64,000 nucleotides of DNA from Methanoregulaceae archaeon (GCA_015660965.1 JACTVG010000004.1:62001-126000), one strand, 5' to 3'. Shown: positions 53,572 to 62,439, counted from the first letter of the stretch. The notes: generated by a model from the sequence alone, not told the origin. Numbers and translations: made by a program.

Positions 53572-55536
53572 TTAATCCTCCGTAAATGTCCTTTTAAACC
53601 CAAATGGACTATACTTTTTACCTCCACCTTTGTAGAACTTGGTGAAGAATTCAACATAGTGCAACCTGATAGAATGCAAACTTCCTCCAATAATACCTAG
53701 AAGGGTATTCAGCACATGACCAGCAAGGAAGACAATAACCCCAATAACAATGAATATCACACCAACAAGTGTGATTTGTTTAAACTGAGGCTCAATGAGC
53801 ATTCCGATTGAAATATAATTCACCACCATTGCGATGGCCACTGAAGAAAGACCAACCGCTACCAGACGTGAGTACGATAGTGAATGGCTGAAAATGGTGG
53901 GTAGCTCAACAATTTCGAGTGGTGATTCACTGAATATGAATATAACTCCTGCAATAAGCGCTACAATACCTATCAATGCAGAAACATTCAACCCCATCAC
54001 AATTGGTGGTAGACCAGTGAGATCGGGCATGAACGGCATTGAAATCATTGACCAGATAAGAGCGAGGATCCCCCATATTACAAAAATCCATCCAGCATTT
54101 GCAAGGACTGTTTTTATTCGGTGCGATCCGCGATCCTGACGGACATGGTTTATAATCGCTAGAGTTCTGCCAAGTGTGATGTGGATGATTCCGATCCAGA
54201 TAGCCATCATCATTAAACCTGGAATGTTGGGACCATGTCCCCCTTCACCCCCAATATTAAGATGCCGGGACGGTAGAACATAAAGCCACGGGAGTGGGAA
54301 CCCTAAAAATTCACTGTAAAGGATACCAAAAAAGATACTTGAAATGCTCGCATTTCTGAGAACAATGAGAAGCTGCTGACCTTCCTCTCCTTTAACAAAT
54401 TTTCGTAAAACAAGACACATCCCCAGCAATAGAAGACCATACCCCACATCTCCAAGAATAATACCGAAAAAGATAGGAAATACAATGGAAATTAAAATTG
54501 TTGGATCAAGTTCGGTATACTTTGGACGCGAGTAGGTATCCATGAGCAGCTGAGAGGGTTGCGCGAACGATGGGTTGTTGTACTCCACTGGTACTGGATC
54601 ATTCTTGCCGATTTCAAGCTCCGTCACAAAAATTTTCCCTTGCGTGACGCTATTGAGTGCATCCTTTATAGAAGTGACCGTGTCCGTCGGTACCCATCCT
54701 TCAGCAACGAATACCTGATCGATCGTTGCAAACCGCAGGGGAACTTCCGTCCGTTCGACGTCCATTTTAAGAATCTCCTCACACGCAACTAAGAATTCTG
54801 TGTGAGTGAGCTTGATATCCGCGAGTTTTTGATTGATTCCCTCAATCTCCATCTTTGCATGTGCAATCTGATCGTTATAGATATCGATCCGTGTCTTGGG
54901 TGTCCCCGTTTCTGCAGGAATCGGCACTGCGTGGAAATTCGCCTCCTGTAGAACATGTTCTATATCAATGCGACGCTCATTTGGAAATATAGCAACAATA
55001 AAGCGCTTAGTCTTTCCTGACGATATGAATACATCAACAGGTTCCGGGATCTTCACATCTTTTGAAATATATCCAGCAACAACTGTGAATCCCTTATACC
55101 CGCGAAACATTTCCAGTTCAATCGGGATCTCCATAAACGGTATAATCTCTGCAATTTTCTGCTCGCATTCTTTGAGCGTTACCTCAAGCTTGGATCGTTT
55201 ATTGGTGAGATCCTCCAACTCTCGTTCGATTGTAGGAAGTTCGTGTTCGATGGTCGATTTTAGATCGGCGTAATGACGTTTTTCTTTTATTTCTATATCT
55301 CCAGGGTGTATGAGAAAAAAATTCTCGATTGATCGAACTTTTACAAGTTCGGAAGATACCTCGCTTGCACCAGTTAGAGGCATACCAATAGAAAAACCAT
55401 CATAACCTTCACGGCCATCAACAACGAAATCTTCGATATGGAATAAGTGGGATCGATACAATTCCTTAATAACAATAGTAAGTTGATCCTTGGATGCAAC
55501 GATGAGCAGCCGGCTCATTTGACTAGGAGTGAACAC
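53572..55536 (-). CDS. atpI: A-type ATP synthase subunit I (a)
   Basis: 654 residues. Cytoplasmic N-terminal about 340 residues with coiled coils, then the membrane half with seven or eight spans: PIFFGIILGDVGYGLLLLG near 375, and SYSRLVAVGLSSVAIAMVVN near 555, which contains the essential Arg, and LNTLLGIIGGSLHSIRLHYVEFFTKFY near 615. This is the stator channel subunit. It overlaps the start of subunit K region by a 3-bp gap and subunit H by 14 bp. Confidence 0.97.
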   Translation of the reverse strand: MFTPSQMSRLLIVASKDQLTIVIKELYRSHLFHIEDFVVDGREGYDGFSIGMPLTGASEVSSELVKVRSIENFFLIHPGDIEIKEKRHYADLKSTIEHELPTIERELEDLTNKRSKLEVTLKECEQKIAEIIPFMEIPIELEMFRGYKGFTVVAGYISKDVKIPEPVDVFISSGKTKRFIVAIFPNERRIDIEHVLQEANFHAVPIPAETGTPKTRIDIYNDQIAHAKMEIEGINQKLADIKLTHTEFLVACEEILKMDVERTEVPLRFATIDQVFVAEGWVPTDTVTSIKDALNSVTQGKIFVTELEIGKNDPVPVEYNNPSFAQPSQLLMDTYSRPKYTELDPTILISIVFPIFFGIILGDVGYGLLLLGMCLVLRKFVKGEEGQQLLIVLRNASISSIFFGILYSEFLGFPLPWLYVLPSRHLNIGGEGGHGPNIPGLMMMAIWIGIIHITLGRTLAIINHVRQDRGSHRIKTVLANAGWIFVIWGILALIWSMISMPFMPDLTGLPPIVMGLNVSALIGIVALIAGVIFIFSESPLEIVELPTIFSHSLSYSRLVAVGLSSVAIAMVVNYISIGMLIEPQFKQITLVGVIFIVIGVIVFLAGHVLNTLLGIIGGSLHSIRLHYVEFFTKFYKGGGKKYSPFGFKRTFTED

Positions 55537-55852
55537 GCAGCTGCTCCTTGAACCTCATTACCAACAACTGCACTGCCTTTGAGAGATGAGGTGCTCCTTT
55601 CTGCTTTAATGCTGCTGTCTGATGAGTTCCTTCTTTTATAATTTCAGCCTGCTTTTGTGCTGCCTGGCGCCGTGCTTCTTCCAGTTTCAGCTTTTTGTAT
55701 TCTTCTGCGTTGCTCTGTGCTTTTGTGGCAAGATTGTCAGCCTCAAGTTCAGCTTGCGAGCGCTTGTGCTTTCGCTCCTCTTGAGCTGCATGAATCATGG
55801 ATTGGTACTCTTCTTCAGTCTTTTTGATGTCTCGTAAGACCTCCGTTTTCAT
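55523..55852 (-). CDS. atpH: A-type ATP synthase subunit H
   Basis: 109 residues, almost entirely a charged coiled coil (EEYQSMIHAAQEERKHKRSQAELEADN), the peripheral-stalk partner of subunit E. First gene of the operon, with AAGGAGGG 4 nt before ATG. Confidence 0.92.
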   Translation of the reverse strand: MKTEVLRDIKKTEEEYQSMIHAAQEERKHKRSQAELEADNLATKAQSNAEEYKKLKLEEARRQAAQKQAEIIKEGTHQTAALKQKGAPHLSKAVQLLVMRFKEQLRVHS

Positions 55853-55856
55853 TCAA

Positions 55857-55904
55857 CCCTCCTTTCACGGCATTACAATATTTGGTCAAAAAAACCATAT
55901 ATGT
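55857..55904 (-). promoter_or_regulatory. Promoter and ribosome site of the A-ATPase operon
   Basis: On the minus strand ACATATATGG (55904-55895) is a good TATA box, placing the start of transcription near 55872. AAAGGAGGG (55865-55857) is a strong ribosome site 4 nt before ATG 55852, fitting a highly translated operon. Confidence 0.75.
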
Positions 55905-55956
55905 ATTGTTATTTACTTCGCAGTAAAACCAACAATCACAATAAAAAACGAAAAAT

Positions 55957-56442
55957 TCAAGGTTTATTTTTAAAAAATTCTATATTTGAACGAGATCGAA
56001 AATGCGTTAAAATAGCATAACTTGGAAGATTTTGGATCTGAACGCCATGATCTATACCCTTTAATGTGATTCCCGATAGTGTCTCTGACGCACAGATCAA
56101 ATGCTGTTCTGGATGAGTTCCTCGGCGGATGCTACAATTGGTCTCAACGATCTGACCAGCCGATACAACATATCGAAGACGACGAGATGCCGGGTGGTCT
56201 GTTGGCAACACAATAAGGGGTGTATGAAAGCGTCGTACAAGTTCGATAAGCATTACCCCAGCTTCGATTTCTCCTCCCTCTGGAGCAGAAACAACAATTA
56301 AATCAATTGGTTCGATCGCTTGACAATATTCTTCCAATGAAGTTTCAATACAGAGAGCAAAGCGTTCGTTTGCCTTTGCGACAATTAAAAAAGAAGGTCC
56401 ATTTTGGATGAGTAAGAACTCATCTTGTAGAGAGACAATCAT
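55957..56442 (-). CDS. Conserved hypothetical protein coupled to a zinc-ribbon protein
   Basis: 161 residues, alpha/beta. Segments: LLIQNGPSFLIVAKANERFALC, then PIDLIVVSAPEGGEIEAGVMLIELV and HTPLIVLPTDHPASRRLRYVVSAGQ. The middle looks like a Rossmann-like sheet with a small-molecule or phosphate pocket, but no named family was recognised. Its ATG overlaps the stop of the upstream 51-aa zinc-ribbon gene (ATGA), so the pair is one functional unit. It lies 104 bp upstream of the ATPase operon and may be read from its own promoter. Confidence 0.7.
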   Translation of the reverse strand: MIVSLQDEFLLIQNGPSFLIVAKANERFALCIETSLEEYCQAIEPIDLIVVSAPEGGEIEAGVMLIELVRRFHTPLIVLPTDHPASRRLRYVVSAGQIVETNCSIRRGTHPEQHLICASETLSGITLKGIDHGVQIQNLPSYAILTHFRSRSNIEFFKNKP

Positions 56443-56594
56443 GCCTCAACAACATCTTCTGACTGACAACCAGGACAAATAGGTTTTCTACCTACACCCG
56501 TGAACTTTTCGCCACATTCTTTGCAGCGATAATCCTTACCTTTTACACGATCTGGCGGGATATCGACATCTATGGGTCCACCGACTGTGCACAC
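56439..56594 (-). CDS. 51-residue zinc-ribbon protein
   Basis: From GTG 56594 the frame reads VCTVGGPIDVDIPPDRVKG, then YRCKECGEKF and KPICPGCQSED, a C-x2-C ... C-x2-C ribbon. GAGGTGAT, an exact match to the archaeal anti-ribosome-site, lies 5 nt upstream. It is below usual ORF size limits but has a ribosome site, a zinc motif and a 4-bp overlap with the next gene, so it is real. Function unknown. A CTTAAATAG box near 56629-56637 could be its promoter. Confidence 0.85.
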   Translation of the reverse strand: MCTVGGPIDVDIPPDRVKGKDYRCKECGEKFTGVGRKPICPGCQSEDVVEA

Positions 56595-56641
56595 CTTCCA
56601 TCACCTCACCACAACATCTCCACAAATCTATTTAAGAGTAT

Positions 56642-56714
56642 CTCAACTGGGTTCTGGTGCGTCTTAGTGACTTCTGACAAATGCACCAATGGTGGTGCGT
56701 CACGTGACTTTGTG
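56642..56714 (-). repeat. Dispersed repeat, copy A (left island boundary)
   Basis: Bases 56649-56674 (26 nt, from GGGTTCTGGTGCG to TTAGTGACTTC) are identical to the reverse complement of 62480-62505. A further part (TGGTGCGTCACGTGACTT, about 56692-56710) resembles the reverse complement of 62440-62462. The pair is inverted. Copy A also keeps the CTCAACTGGGTTCTG core found in copy C, without the opposite hairpin arm. Confidence 0.85.
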
Positions 56715-56996
56715 AGAAGGGGATTGAAAACCTTTTCCGGTTTTTTACAAAACAGTAAGTTATTTATTATTCAATACTTGAAGGTATATCGAGAGATCTT
56801 GTCCTTTAGCACCGATCAGTTAATCGACGTCTACCGAAACACAAAATTCACTCAAGTTGCACTATTTCTTTTATTGATATTTTTAGTTGCTGTCATTTTA
56901 GAGGCTATAGTAAGTAAGGACTACGTTGCAACGCTTGTGTTAATTTTTATTTTTTTAGTTGTAGTAAATTTAATAAATCGTTTTGTTAGTTCCTAA
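56712..56996 (+). CDS. Small two-span membrane protein, unknown function
   Basis: Up to about 94 residues from GTG 56712; the frame could open earlier at 56667, but that would be inside repeat copy A. The N-terminal half is basic and soluble (LKTFSGFLQNSKLF), followed by two hydrophobic spans (VALFLLLIFLVAVILEAIV and VATLVLIFIFLVVVNLI). Seven bp before the next membrane-protein gene, probably co-transcribed. No family recognised. Confidence 0.6.
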   Translation: MRRGLKTFSGFLQNSKLFIIQYLKVYREILSFSTDQLIDVYRNTKFTQVALFLLLIFLVAVILEAIVSKDYVATLVLIFIFLVVVNLINRFVSS

Positions 56997-57002
56997 ATTC
57001 CT

Positions 57003-57674
57003 ATGGCAATTGATCTGCTTCATTTTATTTTGCTTGATTTTATTGATATTTTGATGTTTGGTTTTGTCTTAATTTTATACGTAGGTCTTTTAATTTTGAC
57101 TATTGATGTAGGAATGACAAAACTAGCGACATATCACACTCCCAAAACACAATACAATATTAATGGGGAACCGTTTGGTGTAAAATTTTGGAGAGTTTTG
57201 ATTGTCTATGCTTTTCTGTCACTTATTATTTTTATTGCAATAATCATTACCTTGAGGTTTAGTGGAATAACAAATGTCGCAGCTTCTCTTCTTGTCGCAC
57301 AAATGGGTACCGTAGTATTATTGATTTTGATGAGATTGCTGTTAAATCCAACATGGGATCATTCATTAATCAAATTAAAACCAGAAGAAAAACCAGAGGT
57401 TACAATAAAATTATTCAAAGAACGAATCTTTTCTTTATTTTTCTCTTATGTTTGTATCACTTGGATTGTTTTTATGTTATATTTGTTAGTCAGCATTGGA
57501 GGGAATGTTCAATTATCAGAGGCTATAAATTATTTTATTCCCCCCGACTTAGATTTAAACGCCATTATTATGCTAACTGTTTCATATGCAGCATCTCTAT
57601 TTGTTTTAGCACTTGTTACAGAATTATTTCTTTTACGAAGTTTACCGATTGTTCAAACGCCGTGGGGAAAATAA
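57003..57674 (+). CDS. Multi-pass membrane protein, unknown function
   Basis: 223 residues with about six hydrophobic segments: DILMFGFVLILYVGLLILTI, VLIVYAFLSLIIFIAIIITL, VVLLILMRLLL, then SLFFSYVCITWIVFMLYLLV and AIIMLTVSYAASLFVLAL. No motif suggests a function. A+T-rich like the rest of the island. The convergent transposase begins its stop 11 bp downstream, so an insertion just beyond this gene is likely. Confidence 0.65.
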   Translation: MAIDLLHFILLDFIDILMFGFVLILYVGLLILTIDVGMTKLATYHTPKTQYNINGEPFGVKFWRVLIVYAFLSLIIFIAIIITLRFSGITNVAASLLVAQMGTVVLLILMRLLLNPTWDHSLIKLKPEEKPEVTIKLFKERIFSLFFSYVCITWIVFMLYLLVSIGGNVQLSEAINYFIPPDLDLNAIIMLTVSYAASLFVLALVTELFLLRSLPIVQTPWGK

Positions 57675-57685
57675 AAATAAAAAAA

Positions 57686-58870
57686 TTATTTTGTTGATGC
57701 CAACTCGATCATCGTCATCCATCGGTTGCCAGTTAGGTCAAGCGGAATACCGGCCATCTGTGCCGGTGTAAGTCCACCAATCCCTTGATGTGGTCGGATG
57801 TAATTGTAATACGTTTGTAATCCTGTTGCAAACTCCTGAGCACCAACAGCACTATTAAGACTTCGCATTACTTTTGTCCTCTCGCGGAAAGTTGAGTTTA
57901 ACCGTTCAAGAACATTGTTATTCGGATGAATCTCAAAATTCTTGAGTCTCACATGTGGGTTGTGGATGCGTGCGCCGAAATCAAAGAACTCATCCTTGAT
58001 TGCATCATTGTAGGATTGTAACCCATCAGTAACGATTGCATCTGGTCTCTTGTTGGTAATCTGTTTAGCTTGTTTCAAGGCTTTCTTTGCATCATTAACA
58101 TCCCGTCCTTCAGTTACCTGACATGCAAGAAGATACCGTGTTTTGCTGTCCATGACGTTCCAGATCCACTGGTAATACCGCTTCTGATCCTCTTTCTTGA
58201 TGAATACGGTTGTTTCGTCACCATGCCAGATATTGCCAACATCAACTTTGTTCTTCTCAGCGTATTTACCGAGAAGCTTGAGATACTTCTTGATCCACCG
58301 GAGAACGGTTGTGTGAACGACGATAACCTTATGGAACTGTTTCAAGTGATCCACAATCTTCCGATCTGAAAGTCCCTTGAAGTAAAGGTCAAGTGTTAGC
58401 GTGATACTTTCAGGAGTGTGCTTCATCCGGTTAAATCCAAGCTCGTGGGTAAATCTATGGTTACAATCTTTGCATCCATAGATCTGAACTTCTCCACGCT
58501 GGTTCTTTCTTTTACCTCGGCTGATGATATTGACACTCTTGCAGTATGGACAGGAAATGATGGGGTTGACTTTCTCCAATTGCTTGTCGGTAGCGTTTCC
58601 CTCTATATCGTTTTTCAATGTCTGCGAAAATTGAACCGCATAGATGTGCTTGCAGATCACGTTTCGGGTTGTGTGATCGGGGCAAGTGCATATCCAATCG
58701 TATGGATGACGGCTGTCACGGTGATTCACGAATTTCCGTGATACTTGATAGTAAGCATCCTTTGACTGTGATCGAACATCCCATACGTTCTTATCGGTTT
58801 GGATAACTGTGTCCTGTTGTGAGAGAATTGCCAGTCCTCTAAGTTCCCTCGGATTGGTTAGTTGGTGCAT
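57686..58870 (-). mobile_element. SWIM-domain DDE transposase (insertion sequence gene)
   Basis: About 394 residues from ATG 58870. Order of domains: SWIM-type zinc finger (CTCPDH ... CKHIYAV) near 62-85, a zinc ribbon (CPYCKSVN ... GCKDCNHRF) near 110-140, helix-turn-helix (SDRKIVDHLKQFH) near 168, and a DDE core with GDETTVF near 215, VTDGLQSY near 285 and NVLERLNSTFRERTK near 320, the D-D-E of IS6-like enzymes. It ends RWMTMIELASTK. Terminal inverted repeats were not found by eye, so the element's edges are not set. The gene is intact. Confidence 0.9.
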
Positions 58871-58887
58871 TTTCAATCACTTCATTA

Positions 58888-58926
58888 ACGTATCTTATCT
58901 ACGTTATTATACGTTATACTACGTAA
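58888..58926. promoter_or_regulatory. Four phased ACGT motifs
   Basis: ACGTAT at 58888, ACGTTA at 58901, ACGTTA at 58911 and ACGTAA at 58921 lie 13, 10 and 10 bases apart, one per DNA turn, between the divergent transposase and the AbrB-type gene. They look like a cooperative protein binding site. Confidence 0.45.
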
Positions 58927-58991
58927 TAAATATATCTATTATCGTCGCTGTAATAAGTATTATATATGAACCAAACGTATTTTTAATACAG

Positions 58992-59144
58992 ATGAATATG
59001 AGTGAGATACATTCTGCTACTGTAAAAGTGATAAAGGACGGGAGAATCACAATTCCGCAAGAGATCAGAGAACTTGAAAAGATCAAAGAGGGAGACTATC
59101 TGAAAGTAACTATTGAAAAAATTGCAAGACAACATAAACAATAA
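58992..59144 (+). CDS. AbrB/SpoVT-type DNA-binding protein (50 residues)
   Basis: Starts ATG 58992 or 58998. The swapped-hairpin signature SATVKVIKDGRITIPQEIRELEKIKEGDYLKV is unmistakable for AbrB/MazE/SpoVT proteins. No toxin partner is adjacent in the same orientation, so it may be an autonomous regulator or an orphan antitoxin. A TATTATATATGA box about 30 bases upstream suggests a near-leaderless transcript. Confidence 0.88.
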   Translation: MNMSEIHSATVKVIKDGRITIPQEIRELEKIKEGDYLKVTIEKIARQHKQ

Positions 59145-59255
59145 ATTGGAGTTAATATTGCAAACAATTTTTTTAAATTATAATAAAATTTTAATAAAAA
59201 GATGCGCGTTCTCTATAATTTAATCCTTTTTGCATAAATTTTCCTCAAATTGGTA

Positions 59256-59280
59256 TTATGTACTAATTAGAGTACTTATA
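59256..59280. promoter_or_regulatory. Palindromic operator candidate upstream of the 57-aa/C39-like pair
   Basis: GTACT at 59260-59264 pairs with AGTAC at 59271-59275 around AATTAG, with further A+T matching outside. A TATA-type GATATATACAG sits at about 59306-59316 and an AGGTGA ribosome site at 59345-59350, so the palindrome lies upstream of the promoter rather than in the leader. Confidence 0.4.
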
Positions 59281-59356
59281 GGAAATTGCGTCAATTAGAG
59301 AAAGAGATATATACAGATCACAAATTCTTCTCTTGACAGAAGTAAGGTGACGTGCC

Positions 59357-59530
59357 GTGGCTATTGAGGATGAGGATCAAATTAAACTTATAATTCAATC
59401 AAAAAGAGACGAGATTGTTGGAAAATTAAATGATAGAATCAGTCAAGAAGTATTTAAAGAGATAGAAGTCATCCAAAATAAACACGATCTCTTAGCAAGA
59501 GATGAATTAGCAAGACCTTTTACAATTTAA
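59357..59530 (+). CDS. 57-residue acidic/helical protein preceding the C39-like peptidase gene
   Basis: GTG 59357 with AGGTGA 6 nt upstream. The predicted product is helical (IEDEDQIKLIIQSKRDEIVGKL, then EIEVIQNKHDLLARDEL) and ends ARPFTI. It is too short to be caught by simple ORF limits, but the ribosome site, start spacing and 6-bp distance to the next gene make it real. No family recognised; a small partner or inhibitor of the peptidase-like protein is possible (inference). Confidence 0.7.
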   Translation: MAIEDEDQIKLIIQSKRDEIVGKLNDRISQEVFKEIEVIQNKHDLLARDELARPFTI

Positions 59531-59536
59531 TTTTTT

Positions 59537-60964
59537 ATGCCGGCTGATCAGTTAGTCTACCCCTTTTCGGAGACGACAAGATTTCTTGGATCTTCAGCTA
59601 TAAGTGACTACATTTCAAGATATTTAACGATAATAGAAGCAAAAACAATAGTTGTAGAACGAGATTATATCGATAAAGATTATTTAATTGATTTTTCAAA
59701 ATTCTACTCTCGATCCTTCAATATCGATAAGAAACGCACAACTAGGGTTCATTTTTTTGATCATATTTTCTCGAATGAAGAGTTCCAAGATATCGTGATG
59801 ACGGGAGATCCTCAAAAAATTGAACAATTAAATGAACATTATCTTGGCTTTTCCGTAGTTAAACCAATTCAAGATCAAAATCAGAAAGATCTAATTGGGC
59901 GGACTTTATTAAAAACTTATAGAGATGAAGAAAACGATTTCAAGCGTAAATATCTAAGGTATAAACACGAAATTTCACTGTTCGGAATAAAATTGGTCAT
60001 TGATTCTTTACCTTATCAAACTCAAGATTCGGCTGTTGGAGGTTGTGCCACAATAGCTTGTTGGATTGTTCTACAACAATTATCCTATAAATTCGAGTTA
60101 GAAAGGGCCTCTTTATTTGAAATAACAGAAAAATCTGTTCATATACCTACCATTGGCCGTAATTTTCCTTCCCACGGTCTGACAATGGAACAAATAAAAT
60201 CTTTTTTTGACGCTATTAATCTCGAAACGGAATTTATTTTACCATCGATTATGGCCGAGAGTCAATTTTATGATCCTAAAGTAGATTGTTTCGTGGAAGA
60301 TGCAATAAAAGCATATCTCGAATTAGGTGTGCCAATACTTGTAGGAATTGCTTTACAAATTAAAGATGAGAACAGATCTTTTACGAGAAAAATTATTGAT
60401 ATTCTGCGATCCAAAAAAATAGACTTAAATTTCAAATATCATGCTGCTGTTGTCACTGGATATAAAAGTATCAATAAAAGAATTATTGAGTTGTATTTAC
60501 ATGATGATGGGATTGGGCCGTATTGTAAAACTCTACCCGTAAACGGTTTTTATAAATGGAACAACGAATGGATTTCTCGCTCAGGATATACTGCTATCCA
60601 TGTGCAAACTCTTCTCATTCCATTATATCCAAAGATTCGTTTGCCATTTAAAGAGATATATATTGTATTTTTAGGTCAGAAAAGAGGATTTGAAGCTTGG
60701 AATCGTGAATTGGGTATTGACCCCAGTCTATACAATGCTGAATTGTTTTTAATGGATATCAGACAGTACAAACAATTTTTACTAAAAGAAAACTTTGTGA
60801 ATAAATTAGAAATCATGTTAAAATCATTTCCACGTTTCTTATGGGTTATAAGACATAATTATGGGCAAAAACCGTTTTTTGATTTCCTTATTGATGCAAC
60901 CGATGTTTACGCAAATAAAGCATTTCAAGTTATTGTCTTTAACTACCCTGTTGTTCAATCGTAA
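59537..60964 (+). CDS. C39/papain-like cysteine peptidase candidate, large N-terminal region unknown
   Basis: 475 residues. The middle segment reads QTQDSAVGGCATIACWIVLQQL (about 158-180): a Gln and a Cys followed by Ala-Thr, as at the active centre of C39-type papain-like peptidases. About 140 residues later FKYHAAVVTGYK gives the expected His, and LYLHDDGIGPY gives the Asp/Asn position. Order and spacing fit a Q-C-H-D catalytic set. The first 150 and last 100 residues match nothing I recognise. Coupled to the 57-aa gene; A+T-rich composition points to horizontal origin. No signal peptide, so it acts in the cytoplasm. Confidence 0.62.
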   Translation: MPADQLVYPFSETTRFLGSSAISDYISRYLTIIEAKTIVVERDYIDKDYLIDFSKFYSRSFNIDKKRTTRVHFFDHIFSNEEFQDIVMTGDPQKIEQLNEHYLGFSVVKPIQDQNQKDLIGRTLLKTYRDEENDFKRKYLRYKHEISLFGIKLVIDSLPYQTQDSAVGGCATIACWIVLQQLSYKFELERASLFEITEKSVHIPTIGRNFPSHGLTMEQIKSFFDAINLETEFILPSIMAESQFYDPKVDCFVEDAIKAYLELGVPILVGIALQIKDENRSFTRKIIDILRSKKIDLNFKYHAAVVTGYKSINKRIIELYLHDDGIGPYCKTLPVNGFYKWNNEWISRSGYTAIHVQTLLIPLYPKIRLPFKEIYIVFLGQKRGFEAWNRELGIDPSLYNAELFLMDIRQYKQFLLKENFVNKLEIMLKSFPRFLWVIRHNYGQKPFFDFLIDATDVYANKAFQVIVFNYPVVQS

Positions 60965-61048
60965 TTTATTAAGGAAAAATTAGTTTCGAAAGTACTGTAT
61001 TAAGAATGTTAATAAAAAATATAGGATTAAAAGAACGATCCTTGAACT

Positions 61049-61747
61049 ATGGGTAAGCAAAGATCTGCCAATGAATTGAAAGAAGCACTGTTTACTCAGA
61101 TTGGTTTTTTAAATAGATCTGCGAGAGCGTACGATCATAATAACACTTCAGAAGCACTTCGAATGGCAACAACTCTGCGTCTTCTTTTTTATAACACAAA
61201 TAGAAGCATCTCACTTTTAAGGCAATTAAATAAAGAAAACATCAAATTTTTTGATACAGCTTTCCCGCCACCTTCAAATGAATTAACAGTAATTGCTTCA
61301 TTAGTAGTTATGACATTAATAAAAAAAACCCTTGAACCAATCTTAGAACCTGTTTCTCTGGAGAGACTAATTTCATTTTCTGATTGGTGGGAGAATAACA
61401 TTATTATCAGAGATTCAAATGGCATTACATATACAAGGAAAAAAATTGTTTTAACTTTGGCAAATACAGATGGGGGTGCCCATTTAGATCCTAAATTAGA
61501 TGATGATTATCTCCAATTAAAAAAGAACAAATCATTTGGATGGGATATTAAAAATCCAGACGGTACAATACAACAATTTGATACTCCAATGGCGTATGCT
61601 ACAGTGCGTCAAATAACTCATGAAGCGTTAAATACATTTCAAAAAGAATTTCCCGATTGCCCAATTTATATCCCAAAAGAAAGGACTGAATCTGAAATAT
61701 ATATGGCAGCAAATGCAACAATAGAAACCCAATCTGTCGATAAATAA
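61049..61747 (+). CDS. Unknown protein with TDGGAHLDPKLDDDY segment
   Basis: 232 residues from ATG 61049. The helical N-terminus (LNRSARAYDHNNTSEALRMATTLRLLFYNTNRS type) precedes a conserved-looking LANTDGGAHLDPKLDDDYLQL near residue 135, with GGAH and a run of Asp that could be metal or phosphate ligands. I have seen similar segments in unassigned bacterial proteins, but no function is known to me. 85 bp after the C39-like gene on the same strand. Confidence 0.65.
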   Translation: MGKQRSANELKEALFTQIGFLNRSARAYDHNNTSEALRMATTLRLLFYNTNRSISLLRQLNKENIKFFDTAFPPPSNELTVIASLVVMTLIKKTLEPILEPVSLERLISFSDWWENNIIIRDSNGITYTRKKIVLTLANTDGGAHLDPKLDDDYLQLKKNKSFGWDIKNPDGTIQQFDTPMAYATVRQITHEALNTFQKEFPDCPIYIPKERTESEIYMAANATIETQSVDK

Positions 61748-61845
61748 AAATTAAAAGTCACGCGATGCAATAGAACCTTATCAATTTCTTCTATTAAGAC
61801 CATGAATTATTTATAGAGAACAACCATTTTTACTTTGAGTAGGGT

Positions 61846-62388
61846 ATGACCGATGCAGAAAATTTAAGAGTCACTCTCCAAATTCATAACGATAGAAATA
61901 ATAACGCAAACACAATCATTCATGCTACGAATGGATTTACTTTAGCATTTTTTGTCGGAATTTTAACAATTTTTATTGATGTATATTCAAAGAACCCCCC
62001 AATTAACCCTTTAATATATTCCTTAATTGGTTTTACGTCCATTTTTGAATTATGCGCATGGCGTCTATATGCAAATTATGTTGACGAGGGCATCACAAGT
62101 GGTTATAAGAAAATTGTTTATTGCCAAGAGAATCTTCATTTTCCCAAAGATATAAGCTTAAAAGAATCTTTGTCGAACATCAAATATAAGTCGTTTGATC
62201 GCGGGCACACCCCCCTTGATGTGTTAGCGTTATTTTTTGCATGCGAAATTTTTTATTTTCTGATAGTAAACCCATCAAATTCAATATTCCAGGTGTCAAG
62301 TCTTGGTGTAATTATATTCTTTTATGGAGGGATCATTTGGTATAAACGTAAAAAATTTTCTATGATTAACTTCTTAATTAATCAATAG
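61846..62388 (+). CDS. Four-span membrane protein, unknown function
   Basis: 180 residues. Spans at TLAFFVGILTIFID, PLIYSLIGFTSIFELCAW, LDVLALFFACEIFYFLIV and SLGVIIFFYGGIIWY, with an amphipathic cytoplasmic linker and a basic end. A start ATG 61846 follows GAGTAGGG, and an ATTTATAG box is near 61808. No family recognised; the membrane topology would suit an effector or transporter subunit. Confidence 0.62.
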   Translation: MTDAENLRVTLQIHNDRNNNANTIIHATNGFTLAFFVGILTIFIDVYSKNPPINPLIYSLIGFTSIFELCAWRLYANYVDEGITSGYKKIVYCQENLHFPKDISLKESLSNIKYKSFDRGHTPLDVLALFFACEIFYFLIVNPSNSIFQVSSLGVIIFFYGGIIWYKRKKFSMINFLINQ

Positions 62389-62439
62389 TAATTAATTTCT
62401 TCTTGAATTGATGCCACTTTACAGCACATCTAGAAATTT

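Noticed and set aside
56667-56711. Start of the small membrane protein inside repeat copy A
   Set aside because: These codons are the repeat itself; a start at or after 56712 is more sensible.
58888-59280. CRISPR-like array
   Set aside because: The ACGT motifs are only six bases and spaced by one turn; no repeat of 25-40 bases with spacers is present anywhere in the window.
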